Assembly (NCBI RefSeq): GCF_014651135.1 | Contig: NZ_BMWH01000004.1 | Location: 186,001 to 250,000 of the forward strand | Length of the DNA: 64,000 nucleotides | Origin: Streptomyces echinoruber | GTDB lineage: Bacteria; Actinomycetota; Actinomycetes; Streptomycetales; Streptomycetaceae | Direction of reading: 5' to 3' | Shown: piece after piece, positions 1-8,957 of the stretch | Layout: each line of letters opens with the position of its first letter | Position numbering within the stretch: the first letter of the stretch is position 1 | Notes under the pieces: generated by a model | Told to the model about the DNA's origin: nothing | The model's database searches: none | The model's input: only the letters and a program-made list of their open reading frames with translations | Made by a program: the position numbers and the translations under genes

Positions 1-219
1 CGGTTCGCTCTGCACCGCCAGGCCCTGCGCGTCGGCCCCGGTCACCTGGTACGTGGCCGCCCGGGCCGGGGCGGTAAGGCCGAGCGCGGCCACCGCCAGC
101 ACCACCGCCGGCAGCAGGGTCCGTACGGCCGGGTGGCGGGTGGCCGGGAGGCGGCGGCGCTCGGTACGGCCGTTGGGTCCGGGCGCGGTGGCAGGCGCGG
201 TGTGCGGAGATTCGGTCAT
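1..219 (-). CDS. Secreted protein, N-terminal part only
   Basis: The gene runs off the left edge, so only the first 73 residues are visible. They show a basic start with an Arg-rich stretch, a hydrophobic core (about residues 32-50) and an Ala-rich signal peptidase site (APARAA near residue 50), so export is likely. ATG at 219 has a purine-rich GAGAGAG ribosome binding site. It lies downstream of the DUF2690 gene on the same strand, separated by a strong hairpin. The family cannot be told from this fragment. Confidence 0.6.
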   Translation of the reverse strand, partial: MTESPHTAPATAPGPNGRTERRRLPATRHPAVRTLLPAVVLAVAALGLTAPARAATYQVTGADAQGLAVQSEP

Positions 220-262
220 GTCACGGCTCTCTCTCGTCGGTGTGGCCCGGCTCGTCGGGGGA

Positions 263-296
263 GTCCGGATCGCCGTCGGACGGCGGCGATCCGGAC
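263..296 (-). terminator. Hairpin terminator after the DUF2690 gene
   Basis: Perfect 13-bp inverted repeat, arms 263-275 and 284-296, with an 8-nt loop. It sits 20 nt past the stop of the DUF2690 gene. It has no T-run, as is usual for Streptomyces terminators. Confidence 0.6.
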
Positions 297-315
297 GTAG
301 CGGAGGTATGGAGGG

Positions 316-792
316 TCACAGCCAGGGGGTGCAGGTCGACCTGTCCCAGACCCCGCCGTTCTCCTTGGCGACGCAGGCGCGGGCAGGGCCGGGTGCGTAG
401 AGCTGGTCGGACCAGAAGGGGCCGTCCTCCGGCCTGCCCCAGAACTCGAAATGGCGGCCGGTCTTCGCGCCCACGCCCGGGGCGCCCTGCCGGTCGACCC
501 AGATCGCGTAGTGACCGTTGTAGTTGTAGCCGGGTGAGAAGCGCGCCCAGTTCGTGCGGCACGTGGACGACCAGCGCAGTTCCAGTTGGCCGTCGTAGGC
601 CGAAACGGTCCCCTGCGGCACGGTGGCGCTGGTGCCCGCGCATCCGGTGTCGATGGGGTCGAGATTGTCGCACCCGGTGGTCGAGCAGGTCGCCCGTACC
701 GCCGCGTGGGAGGTGCCGCCGAGCGGGACGAGCAGGGCGAGGAGAGTCCCCGCCACCGCCGCGCCCGTGCGCAGGGTTCGCAGGAGTGCCAT
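316..792 (-). CDS. Secreted DUF2690 protein
   Basis: A 158-residue protein with a Sec signal peptide (LLALLVPLGGTSHA, cleavage near residue 30). The mature part has the DUF2690 layout: paired cysteines (CSTTGC, then DTGC), a central stretch ending in LELRWSSTCRTNWARF, and a C-terminal Cys. The four to six cysteines suggest disulfides in an extracellular protein. The family is common in Streptomyces and its function is unknown. ATG at 792 follows an AAAGGCGG ribosome binding site. Longer in-frame starts exist but would put residues before a clean signal peptide. Confidence 0.75.
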   Translation of the reverse strand: MALLRTLRTGAAVAGTLLALLVPLGGTSHAAVRATCSTTGCDNLDPIDTGCAGTSATVPQGTVSAYDGQLELRWSSTCRTNWARFSPGYNYNGHYAIWVDRQGAPGVGAKTGRHFEFWGRPEDGPFWSDQLYAPGPARACVAKENGGVWDRSTCTPWL

Positions 793-1517
793 GGAGGTGC
801 CGCCTTTCGTCCGGCTGGGTTCTCGGTGCGCCTCACGGAGCGGCCGTGAGGCGTGGGCACCGGTATAGCCAGGGCGCGACGAGCCGCACGAGGACCTGAA
901 CACGCAGGTGAACAAGGGTGAACAGCAGCCCGGACCAGACCGTGCGCGGTCCGGACCAGGCCGTGCGCGGCTTGGGCGGCCCGTTCGGGTCCATGACACC
1001 CCGGTTCGGCCACCGCCCCCGTCCCCGGGCCGGGCCGCCCGGACCGGGCCCGCGGGCCGCCCCGGTGAACAACGCCGAACCGGACCGGCCCATCCCTGTC
1101 CCCCGATCACCCGTCCGCGGGGGCGGTGAGTACCTCGGGGAGCAGTGAGTACTGCGGTGAGCAGTGAGTACCGCGACGGCAGAAGCGGACTGGCGGGGCG
1201 GGAGGTGGCGTGTCCCGCTCGTGGTCGTCCGTCCGATGCCCCTTTTCCGCGCCGCATCCCCGTTGCCCGTGCCCGCGCGCGGCGGCCATCCCGTGGCCGT
1301 CCATGCGGTCGCGGACGTGCGTAAGCCGCCCGCCCTCGTTCACCCGCAGTAAGTACCAGCGCGGCCCAGGCGCCCTGACGCGCCACCGGGCGCCGCCGGC
1401 GCCGCGACCGCGACGTGCTCCGCGCCATACTCCGCGACGATCACGTCCGGGTCCGGGGTCCGGTGCACCACGACGTCCCGGATGCCGGCCACCCGCCCCG
1501 GGCCGGGCGTACGCCGG
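793..1517. other. 725-nt non-coding gap with short repeats
   Basis: No convincing gene. It holds a 21-bp direct repeat (931-951 and 952-972) and three copies of GTGAGTAC starting at 1126, 1145 and 1164, so spaced 19 nt apart. Open frames on both strands lack a plausible ribosome binding site or recognisable product. The gap must contain the promoter of the DUF2690 gene and the end of the cebR transcript. Confidence 0.5.
1126..1171. repeat. Three GTGAGTAC iterons at 19-nt spacing
   Basis: Three exact GTGAGTAC copies at 1126-1133, 1145-1152 and 1164-1171. The spacing is close to two helical turns. They may be a multi-site operator; no regulator can be named. Confidence 0.45.
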
Positions 1518-2573
1518 CTACGACGACGCCCGTACCACCAGTTCCGTCGGCAGGATCACCTGCCGGCGCCCCAGGCTGCGGGAGACGGCCGGGCGGCGGT
1601 CGGCGATCTCCGCCAGCAGCAGGTCGATCATCCGGCGGCCCATCTCCTCTATGGGCTGGCGGACGCTGGTGAGCGAGGGGTCCATGTGGCGGGCGATGGC
1701 GGAGTCGTCGTAGCCGACCAGCGCCACGTCGTCGGGTATGCGGCGGCCCGCCTCGCGCAGGGCCTGGCGGGCGCCGGCCGCGGTCACGTCCGAGCCGGCG
1801 AAGACCGCGTCCAGGTGCGGGCGGCGCTCCAGCAGCGCCGCCATCGCGCGGCGGCCGCCTCCCTCGGTGAAGTCGCCCGGCTCGATGAGCAGCTCGTCCA
1901 CCTCGTGGCCCGCCTCGCGCAGCGCGTCGCGGTAGCCGTCGACGCGCCGGTGGGCGCCGTAGACGTCCAGGCGGCCGGTGATGTGGGCTATCGTGCGGCG
2001 GCCGCGCTCCAGGAGGTGTTCCACGGCCTGGCGGGCGCCGCCGTAGTTGTCCGAGTCCACCGACGCCAGCGTCTCCGTGGCCGACCGCGGGCCGCTGATC
2101 ACCACCGGGATCTCCATCTGGGACAGCAGGTCGGGCAGCGGGTCGTCGGCGTGCACGGAGACCAGCAGGACGCCGTCCACCCGGTGGGCCGCCAGGTACT
2201 GGGCGAGCCTGCGCCGCTCCCGGTCACTGCCCGCGAAGATCAGCAGCAACTGCATCTCCGTGTCGGACAGCTCGGCCCCGACACCCTTGAGGATGTCCGA
2301 GAAGTACGGTTCCGCGAAGAACCGGGTCTCCGGTTCGGGCACCACCAGGGCGATCGCGTCCGTGCGGTTGGCGGCCAGGGCGCGGGCCGCGGTGTTCGGG
2401 ACGTAGCCGAGTTCCGCGACCGCCGCCTCGACGGCCGCGCGGGTCGCCTCACTGACCCGGGGCGAGCCGTTGATCACCCGGGAGACGGTGCCACGACCGA
2501 CGCCGGCGCGTGCGGCCACCTCTTCGAGGGTGGGCCGACCGCCGCTGCGACTGCGCGATCCACGGCTTGCCAT
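1518..2573 (-). CDS. cebR: CebR, LacI-family repressor of cellobiose uptake
   Basis: A 351-residue LacI/GalR repressor. The N-terminal HTH and hinge helix are clear (about residues 13-60: PTLEEVAARAGVGRGTVSRV, then NTAARALA), followed by a periplasmic-binding-protein-like sensor domain. In Streptomyces, CebR represses ceb genes by binding TGGGAGCGCTCCCA and is released by cello-oligosaccharides. That exact site lies 346 nt upstream of its start, before cebE, and a variant overlaps the bglC start. Gene order cebR/cebEFG-bglC supports the name. The ATG at 2573 is chosen because GGGGAGG precedes it. A longer frame to 2765 would add a repetitive tail with no domain. Confidence 0.93.
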   Translation of the reverse strand: MASRGSRSRSGGRPTLEEVAARAGVGRGTVSRVINGSPRVSEATRAAVEAAVAELGYVPNTAARALAANRTDAIALVVPEPETRFFAEPYFSDILKGVGAELSDTEMQLLLIFAGSDRERRRLAQYLAAHRVDGVLLVSVHADDPLPDLLSQMEIPVVISGPRSATETLASVDSDNYGGARQAVEHLLERGRRTIAHITGRLDVYGAHRRVDGYRDALREAGHEVDELLIEPGDFTEGGGRRAMAALLERRPHLDAVFAGSDVTAAGARQALREAGRRIPDDVALVGYDDSAIARHMDPSLTSVRQPIEEMGRRMIDLLLAEIADRRPAVSRSLGRRQVILPTELVVRASS

Positions 2574-2874
2574 CGGTGGCTCCGCCTCCCCTTGTCCTTG
2601 GTCCCACCTGGAATCTAACAGCCCAGCCGGATGATCACCCCAGCCCGTACGGCCCCGTCCGCACCCGGCGGACCAGGCCGGACCGCGCAAGGAGCGGGGC
2701 GGGACCACGCATGGAGCGGGCCCGGACCACACGGCGGGCGGAACCACGCAGCGGGCGGGGTCCACCTACGCGGCAGGCAGGGCCCATCCGAGTCGCCCGC
2801 CGCCGCCCGGAACACCGCCGGCACGGGCCAGTTAACAGCCCGATAACTGAACGCATGCCTCCGTGCCGACTCCC

Positions 2875-2880
2875 TTGACA
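2875..2880 (+). promoter_or_regulatory. Possible -35 box of the cebE promoter
   Basis: Exact TTGACA. The matching -10 at 17-18 nt spacing is poor, so this is tentative. The CebR operator starts 39 nt downstream of it, a position from which a repressor would block transcription. Confidence 0.35.
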
Positions 2881-2918
2881 CCCCCGCTGGAACCCGCGAC
2901 CCTTCAACACATCACTCA

Positions 2919-2932
2919 TGGGAGCGCTCCCA
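2919..2932. promoter_or_regulatory. CebR operator upstream of cebE
   Basis: Perfect 14-bp palindrome TGGGAGCGCTCCCA, identical to the published CebR box of Streptomyces. The dyad extends one base each side (2918-2933). It lies between the probable promoter and the cebE start, and also on the 5' side of cebR, so it may mediate autoregulation. Confidence 0.92.
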
Positions 2933-3059
2933 TACCAGGTGGCACATACACATCCCGCACGTTCCCCGCCCGAGCCGCAGCGACGAACAGCACGAGCTGA
3001 ACGGGCCCAGCCATGCCGTTGGCCGGGGGGTCGGCACGTCAGGGCAACAGGAGGACGCA

Positions 3060-4382
3060 ATGCGAGCAGCACGAACTCGAACCGTCCGCGGGGCTCTGGC
3101 CCTCACGGCCATCGCATCGCTGGGCGCCGGGTTGCTGACCGGCTGTGCCGACGACGGCGGCGACGGGTCCGATTCGTCGGGCGGCTCCCACGGCAAGACC
3201 GTCATCACGCTCGGCCTCTTCGGCACGTTCGGCTTCAAGGAGGCCGGCCTCTACGCCGAGTACGAGAAGCTGCACCCGAACATCAAGATCCAGGAGAACG
3301 TCACCGAGCGGAACGAGAACTACTACCCGGCGCTCGTCAACCACCTCACCACCAACAGCGGCCTGATGGACATTCAGGGCGTGGAGGTGGGCAACATCGC
3401 CGAGATCGTGAACACCCAGGCGGACAAGCTCGAGGACCTCTCGAAGGTTCCGGGCGTCAACAAGAGCGACTGGCTGCCCTGGAAGTGGCAGCAGGCCACC
3501 ACCAAGGACGGCCGCACCATCGGCCTCGGCACCGACGTGGGCCCGATGGCGATCTGTTACCGCAAGGACCTCTTCCAGAAGGCCGGACTGCCCACCGACC
3601 GGAACACGCTGGCGAAGATGTGGGCGGGCGACTGGAAGAAGTTCGTCGACGTGGGCCGGCAGTACCAGAAGAAGGCCCCCAAGGGCACCACCTTCACGGA
3701 CTCCCCCGGCGGCTTGATGAACGCCGTCCTCGGCAGTGAGCGGATCCGGTTCTACGACGAGTCCGGCAAGGTCATCTACAAGACGAACCCGGTCGTCAAG
3801 CGCGCTTTCATGCTGACCGCGAAGGCCGCCCAGGACGGCCTGGTCGGTTCCCAGACCCAGTTCCAGCCGGCCTGGGACTCGACGATCGCCAACAGCAAGT
3901 TCGCGGCGATGTCCTGCCCGCCGTGGATGCTCGGGTACATCGAGAGCAAGTCGAAGCCGGAGGCCCAGGGCAAGTGGGACGTGGCCCCCGCGCCCAGGGC
4001 CGGCAACTGGGGCGGTTCCTTCCTCACCGTGCCGAAGAGCGGCAAGCACGTGAAGGAGGCCAGGGAGCTGGCCGCCTGGCTGACCGCGCCGGAGCAGCAG
4101 GCGAAGCTGTTCGAGAAGCGGGGCAGCTTCCCCAGCACGCCGGCCGCCTATGACACGCCCGCGGTGCAGAACGCGAAGAACAAGATGACCGGGGACGCCC
4201 CGATCGGCAAGATCTTCGCCGAGGCGGCGAAGGCGAGCCCGGTCCAGGTGATCGGCCCGAAAGACCAAATCATCGGGTCGACACTGAATGACAACGGCCT
4301 CATCCTCGTCACCAAGGGCAAGTCGCCCGAGCAGGCGTGGGAGACGGCCACGAAGACCATCGACAACAACCTGGGGCAGTGA
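3060..4382 (+). CDS. cebE: CebE, cellobiose/cellotriose-binding lipoprotein
   Basis: A 440-residue extracellular solute-binding protein of ABC family 1. The N-terminus is a lipoprotein signal with lipobox LLTGC (Cys29), followed by an Asp/Gly/Ser-rich tether. The body carries family features: ITLGLFGTFG at the start of the mature domain and an NWGGSFLTVP stretch near the C-terminal hinge. In the family it captures cello-oligosaccharides outside the membrane and delivers them to CebF/CebG. ATG at 3060 follows GGAGG. It is first in the operon and controlled by the CebR box upstream. Confidence 0.93.
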   Translation: MRAARTRTVRGALALTAIASLGAGLLTGCADDGGDGSDSSGGSHGKTVITLGLFGTFGFKEAGLYAEYEKLHPNIKIQENVTERNENYYPALVNHLTTNSGLMDIQGVEVGNIAEIVNTQADKLEDLSKVPGVNKSDWLPWKWQQATTKDGRTIGLGTDVGPMAICYRKDLFQKAGLPTDRNTLAKMWAGDWKKFVDVGRQYQKKAPKGTTFTDSPGGLMNAVLGSERIRFYDESGKVIYKTNPVVKRAFMLTAKAAQDGLVGSQTQFQPAWDSTIANSKFAAMSCPPWMLGYIESKSKPEAQGKWDVAPAPRAGNWGGSFLTVPKSGKHVKEARELAAWLTAPEQQAKLFEKRGSFPSTPAAYDTPAVQNAKNKMTGDAPIGKIFAEAAKASPVQVIGPKDQIIGSTLNDNGLILVTKGKSPEQAWETATKTIDNNLGQ

Positions 4383-4387
4383 CCAGC

Positions 4388-5404
4388 ATGGCCACCCGGC
4401 ACGACACCGCCGCGCTCCCCGCCGAGGAGGGGGGCGCGGCCCCGGCCCGCCCGGCCGCGCGCACGGCGCCCGCCCCCGCGGACGAGCGCCGCCGGGCCCG
4501 GTTGTCCCGCCGCTGGAAGCGGGACGTGCGCTGGAGCCCGTACGCCTTCGTCGCACCGTTCTTCCTGCTGTTCCTGGCCTTCGGCCTGTTCCCGCTGCTC
4601 TACACGGGCTGGGCCTCGCTGCACCAGGTGGAACTGACGGCGCCCACCGACATGAACTGGGTCGGGCTGCGCAACTACACCCGCATCTTCGACGACGACT
4701 TCTTCTGGAACGCGGCGAAGAACACCCTGACCATCGGCATCATCTCCACGGTCCCGCAGTTGCTGATGGCGATGGGCCTGGCCCACATCCTCAACTACAA
4801 GCTGCGCGCCTCGACCTTCTACCGGGTCGTGATGCTCGCCCCGTACGCGACGTCGATCGCCGCGGCCTCGCTGGTGTTCGTGCTGCTCTTCGGCCGCGAC
4901 TACGGGATGATCAACTGGGTGCTGGACCAGGTCGGCATCGGCAAGGTCGACTGGCAGAACGACAAGTGGCCGTCGCAGATCGCCGTCTCGGCCATCATCA
5001 TCTGGCGCTGGACCGGTTACAACGCGCTGATCTACCTGGCGGCGATGCAGGCCATCCCGCACGACCTGTACGAGTCGGCGGCCCTGGACGGGGCCAACCG
5101 GTGGCAGCAGTTCTTCCACGTGACGCTGCCGTCGCTGCGGCCGACCATCCTGTTCACGTGCGTCGTGTCGACCATCGGCGCCAGCCAGGTCTTCGGCGAG
5201 CCGCTGCTGTTCGACGCCAACCGGGGTGCTTCCGGCGGCTCCGAGCACCAGTTCCAGACGCTGGGCCTGTACCTGTACGAGCAGGGCTGGGTGAACCAGC
5301 ACCTCGGGCGGGCCTCGGCGATCGCCTGGACGATGTTCCTGATCCTGATCCTGATCGGCGTGGTCAACTACGTCATCTCGCGCCGGCTGCGCGCCATTCA
5401 GTAA
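4388..5404 (+). CDS. cebF: CebF, cellobiose ABC transporter permease
   Basis: A 338-residue inner-membrane permease of the MalF type. A charged, Ala/Pro-rich cytoplasmic head (1-50) precedes six or so membrane segments starting with SPYAFVAPFFLLFLAFGLF. The cytoplasmic EAA loop is ESAALDGANRWQQFFHVTLP, which docks the ATPase. No ATPase gene is present; in Streptomyces the shared ATPase MsiK serves this importer (known, not seen here). The start is 5 nt after the cebE stop, indicating one transcript. An upstream in-frame start at 4337 would overlap cebE and is less likely. Confidence 0.92.
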   Translation: MATRHDTAALPAEEGGAAPARPAARTAPAPADERRRARLSRRWKRDVRWSPYAFVAPFFLLFLAFGLFPLLYTGWASLHQVELTAPTDMNWVGLRNYTRIFDDDFFWNAAKNTLTIGIISTVPQLLMAMGLAHILNYKLRASTFYRVVMLAPYATSIAAASLVFVLLFGRDYGMINWVLDQVGIGKVDWQNDKWPSQIAVSAIIIWRWTGYNALIYLAAMQAIPHDLYESAALDGANRWQQFFHVTLPSLRPTILFTCVVSTIGASQVFGEPLLFDANRGASGGSEHQFQTLGLYLYEQGWVNQHLGRASAIAWTMFLILILIGVVNYVISRRLRAIQ

Positions 5405-5416
5405 GGAGTTCCGGCC

Positions 5417-6325
5417 GTGACGACGACAACCCTGACGGCACCCGCCGACCCGGACGCCGTAAAGCCCCGGCGTACGCGCCGGCCCCGGTCCGCGCGGGCG
5501 GGCGGGCAGTTGCACGGCGGCCCGATCGCCTACGCGGTCCTGGCCCTGTTCACCATCGGTTCGCTGTTCCCCCTGGTGTGGACGGCGATCGCCGCCTCCC
5601 GCGACAACAACCGGCTGGCGCAGACGCCGCCGCCGTTCTGGTTCGGCTCGAACCTCCCGCACAACCTCGAGGTCGCCTGGAAGGACGCCAACCTGGGCGA
5701 GGCGTTCCTCAACACCACCATCGTGGCGGGCGTGTCCGCGCTGACCATCGTGTTCCTGTCCACCATCGCCGGGTTCGCCTTCGCCAAGCTGCGCTTCAAG
5801 GGCCGCGACGCCCTGATGCTGGTGGTGATCGGCACGATGATGGTGCCGCCGCAGCTCAGTGTGATCCCGCTGTACATGATGGTCGCCAGGCTGGACTGGA
5901 CCGACCAGCTGCAGGCGGTGATCCTGCCGTCGCTGGTCAGCGCGTTCGGTGTGTTCTTCATGCGGCAGTACCTGCTTCAGGCGCTGCCGGACGAGCTCAT
6001 CGAGGCGGCCCGGGTGGACGGCGCGAGCAGTTGGCGCGTGGTCTGGCACGTGGTGTTCCCGGCCGCGCGGCCCGCGATGGCCGTGCTGGGCATGCTGATG
6101 TTCGTGCAGACCTGGAACGACTTCCTGTGGCCGTTCCTGGTGCTGACCCAGACCGGCAACCCGACCGTGCAGGTCGCGATCGCGGGCCTGGGCCGTGGTT
6201 ACACTCCCGACCAGTCTCTGATCATGGCGGGCGCGCTGCTCGGCACGCTTCCGCTGCTGGTCGTGTTCGCTGTTTTCGGCAAGCAGATCGTGGGCGGCAT
6301 CATGCAGGGCGCCGTCAAGGGATGA
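5417..6325 (+). CDS. cebG: CebG, cellobiose ABC transporter permease
   Basis: A 302-residue MalG-type permease. A basic N-terminus ([12 protein letters not shown]) is followed by about six membrane segments. The EAA loop is [20 protein letters not shown]. It pairs with CebF to form the channel for cello-oligosaccharides. The GTG start at 5417 has AAGGAG 8 nt upstream and lies 12 nt after cebF. A 112-nt gap with a partial CebR box then leads to bglC. Confidence 0.92.
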   Translation: MTTTTLTAPADPDAVKPRRTRRPRSARAGGQLHGGPIAYAVLALFTIGSLFPLVWTAIAASRDNNRLAQTPPPFWFGSNLPHNLEVAWKDANLGEAFLNTTIVAGVSALTIVFLSTIAGFAFAKLRFKGRDALMLVVIGTMMVPPQLSVIPLYMMVARLDWTDQLQAVILPSLVSAFGVFFMRQYLLQALPDELIEAARVDGASSWRVVWHVVFPAARPAMAVLGMLMFVQTWNDFLWPFLVLTQTGNPTVQVAIAGLGRGYTPDQSLIMAGALLGTLPLLVVFAVFGKQIVGGIMQGAVKG

Positions 6326-6424
6326 CCACGCGCGGCAGCGCCGCTCTCCCCTGCGGCCGGGCGGATCGCGGCCGCCTCGTCCTGGTTTCCTTCCTCTTCC
6401 TCCGACGGTCTCGACGACCACTGA

Positions 6425-6438
6425 TGGGAGCGCTTCCA
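6425..6438. promoter_or_regulatory. CebR operator overlapping the bglC start
   Basis: TGGGAGCGCTTCCA, one mismatch from the perfect palindrome. The last base is the A of the bglC ATG, and the GGGAG in its left half is also the only ribosome binding site. Repressor binding would therefore sit on the translation start region. Confidence 0.85.
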
Positions 6439-7865
6439 TGCCTGAGCCCGTGACCCCCGTGGCCTTTCCCCCCGACTTCCTCTGGGGCGCGTCGACGTCC
6501 GCCTACCAGATCGAGGGGGCGGTGCGGGAGGGCGGACGCACCCCCTCGATCTGGGACACCTTCAGCCACACACCGGGCAAGACCGCCGACGGGGACACCG
6601 GTGACATCGCCGTCGACCACTACCACCGCTACCGCGAGGACGTGGCGTTGATGGCGGAGATGGGCCTGAAGGCCTACCGCTTCTCCATCTCCTGGTCGCG
6701 GGTGCAGCCGACGGGGCGCGGCCCGGCCGTCCAGGTCGGCCTGGACTTCTACCGCCGCCTGGTCGACGAGCTGCTGTCGCACGGCATCAAGCCGGCCGTC
6801 ACCCTGTACCACTGGGACCTCCCCCAGCACCTGGAGGACGCGGGCGGCTGGCCGGAGCGCGACACGGCGTACCGGTTCGCCGACTACGCGCAGCTCGTCG
6901 GTGAGGCGCTAGGCGACCGCGTGGAGCAGTGGATCACGCTCAACGAGCCGTGGTGCGTCGCCTTCCTGGGCTACGCCTCCGGGGTGCACGCCCCGGGCCG
7001 CACGGAACCGGAGGCGGCGCTGCGGGCGGCCCATCACCTGAACCTGGCGCACGGTCTGGCCACCTCCGCCCTGCGGTCGGTGATGCCGGCCCGCAACTCG
7101 GTCGCGGTGAGCCTCAACTCGTCGGCGGTGCGGCCGGTTTCGCAGGACCCGGCGGACCTGGCGGCGGCCCGGAAGATCGACGACCTGGCCAACGGGGTCT
7201 TCCACGGCCCGATGCTGCACGGCGCCTACCCGCAGTCGCTGTTCGAGGCGACGGCCTCGATCACGGACTGGTCGTACGTCCTGGACGGCGACCTGGCGGC
7301 GATCCACCAGCCGCTGGACGCGCTGGGCCTCAACTACTACACGCCGGCCCTGGTGTCGGCGGCGACCGGCGCGGCCTCCGGCCCGCGGGCGGACGGACAC
7401 GGGGCGAGCGACCACTCGCCGTGGCCGGGCGCGGACGACGTGATGTTCCACCAGACACCGGGCGACCGCACGCAGATGGGCTGGACCATCGACCCGACCG
7501 GCCTGCACGAGCTGCTCATGCGCTACACGCGCGAGGCGCCGAACCTGCCGCTGTACATCACCGAGAACGGCGCGGCCTACGACGACAAGCCCGACCCCGA
7601 GGGCCGCGTACACGACCCGGAGCGGATCGCCTACCTGCATAGCCACCTGACGGAGCTGCACCGCGCCCTCTCCGACGGCGCGGACGTCCGCGGCTACTTC
7701 CTGTGGTCCCTGATGGACAACTTCGAGTGGTCGTTCGGCTACGGCAAGCGGTTCGGCGCGGTGTACGTCGATTACGCCACGCTCACCCGGACCCCCAAGT
7801 CCAGTGCGCGGTGGTACGCGGAGGTGGCCCGGACCGGGACGCTGCCCCCGGCGGTGGATGCCTGA
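6438..7865 (+). CDS. bglC: BglC, GH1 beta-glucosidase
   Basis: A 475-residue GH1 enzyme of normal length without signal peptide, so it acts in the cytoplasm. Start motif [19 protein letters not shown] (about residues 10-28), acid/base Glu170 in TLNEP, nucleophile Glu376 in ITENG, and [11 protein letters not shown] near the end are all present. It splits imported cellobiose and cellotriose to glucose, ending the ceb pathway. In S. scabies the orthologue also influences cello-oligosaccharide signalling (known). It may be read through from cebEFG or transcribed from its own CebR-controlled promoter. Confidence 0.94.
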   Translation: MPEPVTPVAFPPDFLWGASTSAYQIEGAVREGGRTPSIWDTFSHTPGKTADGDTGDIAVDHYHRYREDVALMAEMGLKAYRFSISWSRVQPTGRGPAVQVGLDFYRRLVDELLSHGIKPAVTLYHWDLPQHLEDAGGWPERDTAYRFADYAQLVGEALGDRVEQWITLNEPWCVAFLGYASGVHAPGRTEPEAALRAAHHLNLAHGLATSALRSVMPARNSVAVSLNSSAVRPVSQDPADLAAARKIDDLANGVFHGPMLHGAYPQSLFEATASITDWSYVLDGDLAAIHQPLDALGLNYYTPALVSAATGAASGPRADGHGASDHSPWPGADDVMFHQTPGDRTQMGWTIDPTGLHELLMRYTREAPNLPLYITENGAAYDDKPDPEGRVHDPERIAYLHSHLTELHRALSDGADVRGYFLWSLMDNFEWSFGYGKRFGAVYVDYATLTRTPKSSARWYAEVARTGTLPPAVDA

Positions 7866-7887
7866 TCCGGCTTCGCGGAACAGCCCG

Positions 7888-7920
7888 GGCCGCGGCGACC
7901 ACCGGGGGGACGCCGCGGCC
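7888..7920. terminator. Bidirectional hairpin between bglC and the EEP gene
   Basis: Perfect 10-bp inverted repeat, arms 7888-7897 and 7911-7920, 13-nt loop. It lies between two convergent genes and marks the left edge of the accessory island. Confidence 0.6.
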
Positions 7921-7928
7921 GCCGGGGG

Positions 7929-8957
7929 TCAGGAATCCCTGCGGACGTCGACGAGCAGTTCCTGGACGGCGTGGTCCGAAAGGCCCTCGGGGCTGCGGAA
8001 GCGGTAGCGGAGTGCGCGTGCGCCGCGGGCCGTGAAGGCGAGGTCGAGGCGCCACCAGCGAAGCCAGGCCGTGCCGCGGTGCCAGCTGACGGGGTAGAGG
8101 GACCGGCTGACCCGCAGGGCGTCCGTGGCCACGGACGACAGTCGCACGATGTCGCCCAAGGCGCGGCTGAGGTTGAAGTCGCCGGCGACGAGTGCCGGGC
8201 GCGCGTTGCCGCGGACGTCCTCGATCAGCCGGTCGAGCTGGCGGTTCCGGCTGAGCACCCGTTCCCTGATCTCCTGGTAGAGCCCGAGCCGGAACGGGTT
8301 CTCGAGGAACACGTGCACCGGCAGGTGCACGTTGTACGTGGACAGCACCGGCGAGCCGGGCAGGGCGTCGATGCGCAGATCCGCCCGGAACACCTCGGGG
8401 GCCCCGATGTCGGGGGTCGCGACGACGGGGAACCGGGACAGCGTGACGAACTGCCCCCGGACCAGGACGTGGTGGTCGGGGAACTCACGGACCAGGCGCT
8501 GCCGGAAGTCCACTGGGATCGGCGGAGCGTGGACGCCGGCGTCGTGGATGTGCTCCTGGAGGAGGTAGACGTCGGCGTCGAGCCGCCGGAGGAAGGCGTA
8601 GAAACGCTCCGTGTCGACCTTCTCGTCCCAGTGCTGGGTGTTCCAGCATACGACGCGGACGCCGCCCGCGGGGCGGGCGGCGCGCAGGAGGTTCCACGCC
8701 GCCCTCGGTACCAGCCCCGAGTGCCTCATCCCCAGCGCGAGGGCGAGCCCGGCCGCAGCGGCGGTCCACCAGCGCGGACCGCCGCTCGTGGCCGCGGCGC
8801 CCGCCAGCAGCCCGCAGGGGACGACGAGCTGCGCCGGCGGCGGCAGCACGTCCGTCGTCGCCCACCACCACCAGCGGTTGGTCAGCAGCCGGTCCGCCAC
8901 CTGGAAGAGCAGCCACCCGGCGGCGCCGGTCGTCAGGAGGGCGTCGGGCACGGTCAT
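7929..8957 (-). CDS. Membrane-anchored EEP-superfamily phosphatase/nuclease
   Basis: A 342-residue protein. The first ~95 residues form about three membrane helices with an aromatic patch (RWWWWATTD). An endonuclease/exonuclease/phosphatase domain follows, with all core motifs intact: VVCWNTQHW, LLQEH, YNVHLP, VAGDFN and LSDH. The family hydrolyses phosphodiesters or phosphomonoesters with Mg2+. The catalytic domain probably faces outward as in related membrane EEP proteins (inference). The substrate is unknown; a lipid-linked or sugar phosphate would fit the operon. ATG at 8957 overlaps the upstream gene's stop by 4 nt. It is last of a seven-gene operon and has a degenerate paralog at 26259-27362. 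Confidence 0.82.
   Translation of the reverse strand: MTVPDALLTTGAAGWLLFQVADRLLTNRWWWWATTDVLPPPAQLVVPCGLLAGAAATSGGPRWWTAAAAGLALALGMRHSGLVPRAAWNLLRAARPAGGVRVVCWNTQHWDEKVDTERFYAFLRRLDADVYLLQEHIHDAGVHAPPIPVDFRQRLVREFPDHHVLVRGQFVTLSRFPVVATPDIGAPEVFRADLRIDALPGSPVLSTYNVHLPVHVFLENPFRLGLYQEIRERVLSRNRQLDRLIEDVRGNARPALVAGDFNLSRALGDIVRLSSVATDALRVSRSLYPVSWHRGTAWLRWWRLDLAFTARGARALRYRFRSPEGLSDHAVQELLVDVRRDS

Larger units (their letters stand above)
2574..3059. other. cebR-cebE divergent intergenic region
   Basis: 486 nt carrying promoters for both directions. Imperfect GC-rich repeats of a CGGACCACGC-like unit fill about 2670-2765. A 6-bp dyad (CAGTTA/TAACTG, 2829-2849) precedes a good -35 hexamer TTGACA (2875-2880) and the CebR operator. 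The leader to cebE is about 130 nt. No gene is supported. Confidence 0.6.

Noticed and set aside
2574..2765. N-terminal extension of CebR up to 2765
   Set aside because: The added 64 residues are repetitive Pro/Trp/Gly sequence from DNA repeats; the ATG at 2573 has a good ribosome binding site and places the HTH as in other LacI proteins.
4148..6439. 763-residue frame antisense to cebF and cebG
   Set aside because: It is the shadow of real genes: composition is Arg/His/Gln-rich, no domain is visible, and the sense strand encodes clear permeases.
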